A stretch of 7,858 nt of DNA from a bacterium (GTDB lineage Bacteria > Electryoneota > Electryoneia > Electryoneales > Electryoneaceae): assembly GCA_028278125.1 (NCBI GenBank), contig JANQEY010000017.1:1-7858 (forward strand). Reading direction: 5' to 3'. The translations under genes were made by a program, and so were the position numbers. The notes beneath the pieces were generated by a model that was given only the letters and a program-made list of their open reading frames with translations, searched no databases and had not been told where the DNA came from. Below, in pieces: positions 1 to 5,290 of the stretch. Each line of letters starts with the position of its first letter. Position 1 is the stretch's first letter.

Positions 1-1342
1 AAACAAAGGCGGAAGTTGCAACGGATTCACCATGATAACGAAAGTGTCGGATGTTAACGGGAATGAGTTCGGTTTCCTTGCCTGCCCTGCGTAAATAGAG
101 CTTACCGTTGTTGACATATATTTTGATTTCCCGGGGATCGGGGCGAAAACGATAGCTGACGGATCTGTATGTTCCGGTATATTGAAGTAACTGATGGGTG
201 CTCACTCTGTGCGATACCGGCTCCGGTAGAGAAGACTGGTTGTTGATAATAAAATCTTCAACAAGATGTCTCATCCTGGTCAATGGCGGGTGTCTAAAAA
301 CATTGATGACAAGGAAATATCCCAGGCCGATTTCTCTGTTGTAGCCCAGGCGGGCGAGGTACCCGTCTCCATCTCCGCCGTGACCATGGAAAATTTTCCC
401 CTTTCTCATTGATGTGTAGTTTCCCAATCCATAACCGTAGCTCAAACCGCTTTTTGCAGCCAGTGTCGTCTTTGGCGTTTCCATTCTCTCAATGGTGGAT
501 GCCTTTACCAGACGTTTGTCTTTATAGGTGCCCTGATTTAAAAAGAACTGGATAAACGGGGCCATTTCTGCAGGAATGATATTTATTGCACCAAATGCCC
601 GATACAACATATGCCAGTATGGTATGACTGTTTCACCATCCGTATCGTATCCCGTGGCAAGATTGGCCATTGTTCTTTTGTCAGGGAAAAAACTGGCCGA
701 ATGCATATCAAGCGGTATGAAGATATTTTTACGAACAAAATCTTCATAGGTTTGTCCGCTGACTTTCTCCAGCACAAAGGCCGCTAAACCTGCACCGACG
801 TTGGTGTAGGATTTATGCAAGCCTGGGGACCATTTCGTTTGTCTTAAATGCGCTTTCCAGTTAAGTGCAGCTTGGAGCTGCATCGGCTCGGTATGATTAA
901 ATTCTTCCCAGCTCATTTCCGTTAACCCCGCAGTATGTTCCAACAGGTGGGAAATACGAACAGGGTGTGTACGGGACCACTGATTGTGTAAAGGGATATC
1001 AGGAATGATATCCGTTACGATACCGTCAATATCGATCTGTTTCCTTTCATGAAGCATTAACATGGCCAGGGCTGTAAACATTTTCGTGATGGAACCTATT
1101 CTGTATACAGTTTCAGGGCCGGCCGGTTTACCGGTTTCATAATCCGTTATACCCAGTGTCCCGGACCAGAGGATAGTCTCCGGGCCCGTAATGGTTAAGG
1201 CGACAGATGGAACGGCATATGCAAGCCTGACCTGTTCTATTTCAGAGATAAGGCGGGTGATGCGATCCTGTTCAGCATGGGTGGCCGTCGATGTCACCGA
1301 GATGAGTAAAATCAGCGACAGATAAACGGATTTTGGTGACAT
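1..1342 (-). CDS. Secreted serine hydrolase, beta-lactamase/S12 family (partial, C-terminus beyond window)
   Basis: An uninterrupted minus-strand reading frame runs from the ATG at 1342-1340 to the window edge: 447 codons with no stop. Residues 1-23 look like a signal peptide (basic start, hydrophobic core, cleavage after T-H-A), so the product is probably periplasmic or exported. The catalytic signature of the beta-lactamase/penicillin-binding-protein fold is present: S84-I-T-K87 (SxxK, nucleophile and base), Y179-T-N181 (YxN) and H-G-H-G-G at 319-323 in the KTG/HTG position. HLLEHTAGL at 132-140 is typical of the class C-like esterase and peptidase branch. From about 380 on, a beta-rich tail containing G-T-Y resembles the lipocalin-like C-terminal domain of Pab87-type S12 peptidases. 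The family includes D-aminopeptidases, esterases and PBP-like proteins, so beta-lactam resistance should not be assumed. No strong Shine-Dalgarno sequence precedes the ATG, but no other start would keep the signal peptide. It is divergent from the peptidase gene at 1439. Confidence 0.9.
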   Translation of the reverse strand, partial: MSPKSVYLSLILLISVTSTATHAEQDRITRLISEIEQVRLAYAVPSVALTITGPETILWSGTLGITDYETGKPAGPETVYRIGSITKMFTALAMLMLHERKQIDIDGIVTDIIPDIPLHNQWSRTHPVRISHLLEHTAGLTEMSWEEFNHTEPMQLQAALNWKAHLRQTKWSPGLHKSYTNVGAGLAAFVLEKVSGQTYEDFVRKNIFIPLDMHSASFFPDKRTMANLATGYDTDGETVIPYWHMLYRAFGAINIIPAEMAPFIQFFLNQGTYKDKRLVKASTIERMETPKTTLAAKSGLSYGYGLGNYTSMRKGKIFHGHGGDGDGYLARLGYNREIGLGYFLVINVFRHPPLTRMRHLVEDFIINNQSSLPEPVSHRVSTHQLLQYTGTYRSVSYRFRPDPREIKIYVNNGKLYLRRAGKETELIPVNIRHFRYHGESVATSAFV

Positions 1343-1438
1343 CTTAAATAGCCGTTATAGTTTGTCTTGATGGAAACAAAATAGTGATTGTTACTCTAAC
1401 CAGTAACTAGAAAAACAATAACATAAACTCTGTGAATA
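1343..1438. promoter_or_regulatory. Divergent intergenic spacer with small inverted repeat
   Basis: This 96-nt AT-rich spacer separates two divergent genes and must hold both start regions unless transcription comes from further off. A perfect 6-bp inverted repeat, GTTACT / AGTAAC, lies at 1390-1407 with a 6-nt spacer. On the minus strand TATAAC (1359-1354) resembles a -10 box, but it would leave a leader of only a few bases and has no good -35 partner. On the plus strand TTGTTA (1388-1393) resembles a -35 box without a convincing -10. No specific promoter is claimed. Confidence 0.35.
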
Positions 1439-2878
1439 ATGTCAACAATGTGCCGGAATAAAATATTACATTTGATTTGTATCGTGTTTGCCATTGCCGG
1501 TGCGCGGATCCTTTATGCCGGTAATGACAATGAATTCAGTGCTATTTATACGGTTATTGTGGCGCCCGATTTATCGGATTTGAAAGTCGAGGCCTGCTTC
1601 AGGGAGGGCCCGCCCGAATATTTACATACATCTTCTGACACTGCCGGCAGTTATCTGGAGGCTGTTTATGTTGCCGATCAAAAGATGAATGGTTGGAAAC
1701 GATATGATCGGATTGATTTACGTTACTTGCCTGATAATCAATGCGTGTCGTATGTTGTTGATCTTAAACGTGCGGCCACTAACATGCGTCGCCGGCAGAC
1801 ACGTTACAGGGGAAATGATGCAGTTTTTTTGACCATTGCTGCGTGGTTATGGCTACCGGACGCTTCTATGGAAAAATCCGATATACTGGTCAGATTTGAA
1901 CACCCGGAAGATTTTAAGATATCAACTCCCTGGCCTCTGCGGCACAGGAACAGTACTGAAACGGAGTACCGGCTTGTTTGGACCCCTGGATATTGGCGAG
2001 GGGTGACCGTATTTGGCCGTTTCTGGAGTGAGGAACTGGTTGTTCCCGGTTCCCGATTGAGGTTGGCGATACTTCATGGACAACCGCAGGCCAGACTTGA
2101 AGATGTGATGCAGTGGATTGAGCATGGCGCAATGGCCCTGACCAAACTTTATGGCAGATTTCCGCTTCCCTCCCCGCAGATTATGGTGGTGCCCATAGGG
2201 CATTCTCGTGGCCCCGTTCCCTGGGGACAGGTATCCCGTGGCGGTGGTACCGCTTCATACTTATTTATTGATCAGACCCGTCCGATTACCGAACATATTG
2301 ATGACTGGACGTTGACTCATGAACTCAGTCATATGATCCATCCGTTTATGGGAGATTCCGGTTCGTGGTGGGCCGAGGGCCTGGCCTCATATTATCAAAA
2401 TGTTTTACAGGCGAGAATCGGGACTCTCTCCGAGCAGCGGGCCTGGGAGAAGTTACATGAGGGATTCCAGCGTGGTATAAAACAGACGCGAAGGGGGACA
2501 AGCCTGGAACAGGCAAGTATTAAAAGAGGCTGGGGGCAAATTATGCGTGTCTACTGGAGTGGTGCTGCAATAGCATTACTCGCGGATCTCGAGTTACGGA
2601 AGCAGGGTAAAACCCTGGATTTTGCCATGTCTGAATTTCAGAAATGTTGTTTGCCGTCTGACAGGTTGTGGTCGACGGCCGAATATATGCTGAAACTGGA
2701 TGAGTTAACCCATTCGAAGATCTTTTTTCAGTTATATAATAAGTATATTCATAATGACAATTTTCCGGATATGGAGGATGCTTATGAACAATTGGGCCTC
2801 ATACCGAAAAGAGGAAAACTCAAATTCAACGATGATTTCACAGCCAAACAACTAAGAAAGAATATTATGTCACCGTGA
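1439..2878 (+). CDS. Exported gluzincin-type metallopeptidase (M61/Peptidase_MA-like)
   Basis: The 479-residue product starts with a hydrophobic export signal (about residues 8-27, ending L-Y-A before G-N-D), so it is probably periplasmic. The zinc-peptidase signature is clear: H294-E-L-S-H298 (two zinc-binding histidines and the catalytic glutamate), then W-W-A-E313-G-L-A-S-Y-Y. The glutamate of that motif is the likely third zinc ligand, as in gluzincins. The gap between H298 and E313 is 14 residues, shorter than the 18 of classical M1 enzymes and closer to the Peptidase_MA-like group. Further on, Y372-W-S-G-A-A-I-A-L-L-A-D-L-E-L-R matches the segment that follows the active site in M61 glycyl aminopeptidases. 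The N-terminal 200 residues look like a beta-rich domain, as in M61/M1 proteins. The substrate is unknown. The first ATG has no clear Shine-Dalgarno; a second ATG three codons later is possible. It is the first gene of a three-gene run. Confidence 0.85.
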   Translation: MSTMCRNKILHLICIVFAIAGARILYAGNDNEFSAIYTVIVAPDLSDLKVEACFREGPPEYLHTSSDTAGSYLEAVYVADQKMNGWKRYDRIDLRYLPDNQCVSYVVDLKRAATNMRRRQTRYRGNDAVFLTIAAWLWLPDASMEKSDILVRFEHPEDFKISTPWPLRHRNSTETEYRLVWTPGYWRGVTVFGRFWSEELVVPGSRLRLAILHGQPQARLEDVMQWIEHGAMALTKLYGRFPLPSPQIMVVPIGHSRGPVPWGQVSRGGGTASYLFIDQTRPITEHIDDWTLTHELSHMIHPFMGDSGSWWAEGLASYYQNVLQARIGTLSEQRAWEKLHEGFQRGIKQTRRGTSLEQASIKRGWGQIMRVYWSGAAIALLADLELRKQGKTLDFAMSEFQKCCLPSDRLWSTAEYMLKLDELTHSKIFFQLYNKYIHNDNFPDMEDAYEQLGLIPKRGKLKFNDDFTAKQLRKNIMSP

Positions 2879-2882
2879 AGGT

Positions 2883-2896
2883 GGATAACTTTATCC
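2883..2896 (+). other. Short inverted repeat between peptidase and thioredoxin genes
   Basis: GGATAA and TTATCC form a perfect 6-bp inverted repeat with a 2-nt centre, between the stop codon at 2878 and the preferred ATG at 2911. In RNA it would be a 5-bp stem with a tetraloop. It may be chance, or may mildly affect translation of the next gene. It has no following T-run, so it is not a standard terminator. Confidence 0.3.
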
Positions 2897-2910
2897 GGGT
2901 TGATACAGAA

Positions 2911-3411
2911 ATGAAAAAACTATATTTATGTTTTACTATTTTCCTGTCGTTTTGCCTGCTGTCTCTTCCCTCTTTTGCTCTGGAGGAAAAAGATATGGTT
3001 CCCGACTGGTCTCTGCAAACTGATGATGGAGAAGAGATCAGTTTCTACAGCAATACGGGAGAGACGGCATCGGTACTGTTATTTTGGGCGACCTGGTGCC
3101 CGTACTGCCGGGCTCTGATGCCGCATTTACAGGAATTGGCAAATGAATTTCAGGATAAAGGTGTCAAGTTCTATGCCTTAAACGTTTGGGAAGATGGTGA
3201 TTCGGTTGGTTATATAAAGAAAAACGGTTTTACATTCACATTATTAATGAACGCAGATCCGGTAGCGGGTAGCTATGGTGTCAAAGGTACGCCCGGGCTC
3301 ATGGTGATTGATAAGCGACACATTCTGCGTTATTTGAGACGTTCCGGACAGAAAGATGAAGAGGTTAAAAATGCTGTCAGGCGGACATTAGAATCTTTGG
3401 CGGACAGGTAA
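2911..3411 (+). CDS. TlpA-like periplasmic thioredoxin-fold protein
   Basis: The product is 166 residues from the preferred start. The first 24 form a classic signal peptide (M-K-K, hydrophobic stretch, then P-S-F-A), followed by a thioredoxin-like domain. The redox motif W-C63-P-Y-C66 sits in the usual L-F-W-A-T-W-C context, and the cis-proline loop G-T-P128-G lies where TlpA/ResA proteins have it. The expected role is a periplasmic disulfide reductase or thiol donor; the partner is unknown. A GTG at 2875 overlaps the upstream stop as GTGA and would add 12 residues, but those include acidic residues ahead of the signal peptide, so I prefer the ATG at 2911. No strong Shine-Dalgarno precedes it, so translation may depend on coupling to the peptidase gene. 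The CPYC motif is more typical of glutaredoxins than of TlpA proteins, which often have CxPC. Confidence 0.88.
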   Translation: MKKLYLCFTIFLSFCLLSLPSFALEEKDMVPDWSLQTDDGEEISFYSNTGETASVLLFWATWCPYCRALMPHLQELANEFQDKGVKFYALNVWEDGDSVGYIKKNGFTFTLLMNADPVAGSYGVKGTPGLMVIDKRHILRYLRRSGQKDEEVKNAVRRTLESLADR

Positions 3412-3439
3412 TCATATTTAGTAAACGCGGGAAACTGAT

Positions 3440-4303
3440 ATGAAGATTAAACATACCATATTAATTGTCTCCTTAGTTCTGTTTATTGCCATTGGTGTTG
3501 TGTTTTACCGGACTTTCAGTTCTCTGGATCAGATTATCCAGGCTGCCGTTGAAAAATACGGTCCGGAAATTACCCAGTCGAAAGTGAGTCTGGAAAGAGT
3601 GAGTTTGGATCTGGCTAATGGCAAGGCTGCATTACACGATCTGTATATTGGTAACCCCGCAGGTTTCAATACCGAATATTTTGTCAAGTTAGATGAAGTT
3701 TCACTTACTCTGGATCTGGATTCCATTACTTCCGATCCCATTATTGTCAAAGAAGTACTTGTCCAGGGGCCTGCAATCATTTATGAGCTCGCGAGTGGGG
3801 GCAGTAATCTTGATAAGTTATTGAAAAATGTTCAGTCCTATACAGGTCATGAGGCGAAACAGGCAGAAAGCGAAAATACTGGTCCTAACCTCGTCATTGA
3901 AGATATTTATATTAATAGTGGTGAGGTAAGTGTCAGCCACGCGTTGTTAAAAGGAAAAAAACTGACAGCAGGACTGCCGGATATTCACCTTGAAGATATT
4001 GGTAAGGATAAAGGTGGTGCTTCTCCCGGAGAGGTGGTAGAACAGGTAATGACAAAAGTGAAATCCGGAGTAACCAGTGCGGCAGGGACATTGAGTCTTG
4101 ATAAATTACCCGGAGCCGTTGCCGATCAGTTGAAGAGTGCCAGACAATTTGCCGGTAAAGGTGCCGAGAAAGCGGTGAAGACCGTTAAAGATGTGGGCGG
4201 CAAGGTCAAGCAGGGGCTTGGTAAAACAGGAGAAAAATTAAAAGGTTTATTTGAGGGATCACTGAACAAGTCCAGCCGGGACTTGTCGGAGGACGCAAAC
4301 TGA
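3440..4303 (+). CDS. AsmA-like membrane-anchored protein
   Basis: The 287-residue product has a single N-terminal membrane helix (about 5-23) followed by an extracytoplasmic domain. Residues 40-165 carry the alternating beta pattern seen in AsmA/DUF748-type proteins: the I-G-N-P-A-G-F element at 70-76, a run of L-x-L-D strands at 84-96, then I-V-K-E-V-L-V-Q-G-P-A-I at 102-113. AsmA-like proteins are linked to outer-membrane assembly and phospholipid transport. This one is much shorter than AsmA or TamB and probably holds only the N-terminal module. Residues 195-273 are rich in Lys, Gly, Ala and Val and predicted to be amphipathic helix; they contain repeats of the form K-x-V-K-x-x-G near 238-272, resembling LEA-like or lipid-binding helices. 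A GGGA Shine-Dalgarno lies at 3429-3432, seven bases before the ATG. The gene starts 28 nt after the thioredoxin gene and is probably cotranscribed with it. Confidence 0.7.
   Translation: MKIKHTILIVSLVLFIAIGVVFYRTFSSLDQIIQAAVEKYGPEITQSKVSLERVSLDLANGKAALHDLYIGNPAGFNTEYFVKLDEVSLTLDLDSITSDPIIVKEVLVQGPAIIYELASGGSNLDKLLKNVQSYTGHEAKQAESENTGPNLVIEDIYINSGEVSVSHALLKGKKLTAGLPDIHLEDIGKDKGGASPGEVVEQVMTKVKSGVTSAAGTLSLDKLPGAVADQLKSARQFAGKGAEKAVKTVKDVGGKVKQGLGKTGEKLKGLFEGSLNKSSRDLSEDAN
4266..4286 (+). other. Hairpin near the 3' end of the AsmA-like gene
   Basis: ACAAGTCC and GGACTTGT form a perfect 8-bp stem with a 5-nt loop, inside the last codons of the AsmA-like gene. The next T-run (4312-4316) is 26 nt away, so it does not fit a standard intrinsic terminator. 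It could protect the 3' end of the operon mRNA, or be chance. Confidence 0.35.
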
Positions 4304-4334
4304 AAATGCGATTTTTGGGTTGTTTACAAAATCA

Positions 4335-4349
4335 ATTGCCTATAGCAAT
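4335..4349 (+). other. Small stem-loop in the leader of the DksA-like gene
   Basis: ATTGC and GCAAT form a 5-bp stem with a CTATA loop. Alone it is weak. It is listed because it is the first of three inverted repeats lined up before the start codon at 4415. Confidence 0.3.
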
Positions 4350-4357
4350 CAATTTTG

Positions 4358-4377
4358 GTGATACATCCATGTATCAC
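4358..4377 (+). promoter_or_regulatory. 20-bp palindrome upstream of the DksA-like gene (operator or RNA hairpin)
   Basis: GTGATACAT and ATGTATCAC are perfect 9-bp inverted arms around a CC centre. As DNA this has the shape of an operator for a dimeric regulator. As RNA it folds into an 8-bp stem with a 4-nt loop (TCCA). It lies 37 nt before the ATG at 4415 and only 2 nt before the next hairpin. The symmetry is seen directly; the function is inference. Confidence 0.5.
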
Positions 4378-4379
4378 AG

Positions 4380-4404
4380 GAAACTCTGATTTAATCGGAG
4401 TTTC
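4380..4404 (+). promoter_or_regulatory. 11-bp hairpin containing the Shine-Dalgarno of the DksA-like gene
   Basis: Bases 4380-4390 pair with 4394-4404 over 11 consecutive positions (one G-U pair) around a TTA loop. The only Shine-Dalgarno-like sequence before the ATG at 4415 is GGAG at 4397-4400, and it lies in the 3' arm. If the stem forms in mRNA, the ribosome site is covered, which would make translation depend on opening the hairpin (temperature, ligand, protein, or an incoming ribosome). There is no T-run after it, so it is not a typical terminator. Pairing is seen in the sequence; regulation is inferred. Confidence 0.5.
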
Positions 4405-4414
4405 GTTAAATAAC

Positions 4415-4765
4415 ATGACACAGGTGTTTTCTCCGGAGGAACTCGACAGCTTCAGGCAGTTGTTGGTTCAACGAAGGGAGGAATTGGAAGAAGTCAAGGA
4501 AACCGGGCAGCAGTCCGCGACGACGGTCGAACTGGATCAAACCAGAGTGGGACGCTTATCACGTATGGATGCAATGCAGGCCCAGGCAATGTCGCAGGAA
4601 ACCAATCGAAGACGTGAAATAGAGATTCAACGTATTGCTGCGGCCCTTGATCGATTAGATAGTGGTGAATATGGTATTTGTGTGAATTGCGACGAGTACA
4701 TAGCCCGTAAACGGCTGGTTCTTGACCCTGCAACACCCGTCTGTATCAATTGTGCGGGGAACTAG
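4415..4765 (+). CDS. DksA/TraR-family C4 zinc-finger protein
   Basis: The 116-residue product has a Glu/Arg-rich helical part (about residues 5-85, a likely coiled coil) followed by a C4 zinc finger: C89-V-N-C92, 17 residues, C110-I-N-C113. G-E-Y-G-I-C ahead of the first pair and A-R-K-R-L after it are hallmarks of the DksA/TraR finger. DksA-type proteins insert a coiled coil into the RNA polymerase secondary channel and alter transcription, often with ppGpp. This one is shorter than DksA proper (about 150 residues) and I do not see the D-x-x-D-x-A tip motif of E. coli DksA; D-Q-T-R and M-D-A-M (M51-D52-A53-M54) are the nearest candidates. It may therefore be a DksA-like paralogue. A TTG at 4355 could extend the frame by 20 codons, but it has no ribosome site and the added residues come from the palindromes, so the ATG is preferred. 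Confidence 0.87.
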   Translation: MTQVFSPEELDSFRQLLVQRREELEEVKETGQQSATTVELDQTRVGRLSRMDAMQAQAMSQETNRRREIEIQRIAAALDRLDSGEYGICVNCDEYIARKRLVLDPATPVCINCAGN

Positions 4766-4777
4766 GTCTTACCGGCG

Positions 4778-5290
4778 ATGGTGTTTGATTACTATTACAA
4801 TTTATCGAAGAAACAACAGCTCATTTATCAGCGAAGTGACAAGATTGAGAAAATCCCTCTGAGAAATCCCTATGCAATAAGAGAATATTTGAGCGGTCTT
4901 AACCAGGCGTTGGCTCTGGAAGACAGGAGGAAAGTAGAAGCCCAGGCCAGTAAGCTGATCAATGCACTCGTAGAAGACACCGGCGCTCCCAAAGTGAATA
5001 CGCGTGTACTGGATGTCAGGCCGGCGGATGACTGGGGAGAATTACATGGACTGTATGAACCGGAAGATGGGAAACCGGCAAAAATTACTGTCTGGATGCG
5101 AACGGTTAAATACAAAAAGGTTGTCGCATTTCGCACTTTCTTGAGGACATTACTACATGAATTTTGCCATCACCTGGATTATGAATTATTCCGCCTGCAG
5201 GAGTCTTATCACACTGAAGGCTTTTTTAAACGGGAATCGAGTCTTTACAAACAACTTGTAGTGGAAGGCGAACAGCTTAGTTTGGTATGA
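4778..5290 (+). CDS. Uncharacterised small cytoplasmic zincin (HExxH protein)
   Basis: The 170-residue product has no signal peptide or membrane segment, so it is probably cytoplasmic. It holds a zinc-hydrolase signature, L-L-H127-E128-F-C-H131-H132-L-D134-Y-E, preceded by a helix rich in Arg and Phe. After it comes S-Y-H145-T-E-G-F-F-K-R-E153-S-S-L, where H145, E147 or E153 could supply the third zinc ligand; the sequence alone does not decide. The N-terminal 80 residues are mostly helical and polar with no recognised motif. I do not know a characterised member, so function and substrate are open. The gene starts 12 nt after the DksA-like gene with AGG at 4764-4766, so the two are probably cotranscribed and possibly translationally coupled. 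Its stop overlaps the 3' end of the convergent radical SAM gene by 14 nt. Confidence 0.75.
   Translation: MVFDYYYNLSKKQQLIYQRSDKIEKIPLRNPYAIREYLSGLNQALALEDRRKVEAQASKLINALVEDTGAPKVNTRVLDVRPADDWGELHGLYEPEDGKPAKITVWMRTVKYKKVVAFRTFLRTLLHEFCHHLDYELFRLQESYHTEGFFKRESSLYKQLVVEGEQLSLV

Noticed and set aside
583..777. 64-codon minus-strand open frame
   Set aside because: It lies inside the beta-lactamase-like gene in another frame. The true frame carries SxxK, YxN and HGHGG motifs and continues through this stretch.
1..1342. Annotation as an antibiotic-resistance beta-lactamase
   Set aside because: The motifs fit the broad serine hydrolase/S12 family; the Pab87-like tail and HGHGG motif do not point to a resistance enzyme.
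1914..2203. Two overlapping minus-strand open frames of 72 and 93 codons
   Set aside because: They are antisense to the peptidase gene, have no recognisable domain, and are best explained as shadows of the coding strand.
3529..3780. Minus-strand open frame of 83 codons
   Set aside because: Antisense to the AsmA-like gene with no protein features.
4266..4316. Hairpin plus later T-run as a terminator for the three-gene cluster
   Set aside because: The T-run is 26 nt from the stem, too far for a Rho-independent terminator.
4494..5136. Minus-strand open frames of 80 and 88 codons
   Set aside because: Antisense to the DksA-like and zincin genes, whose motifs are clear on the plus strand.
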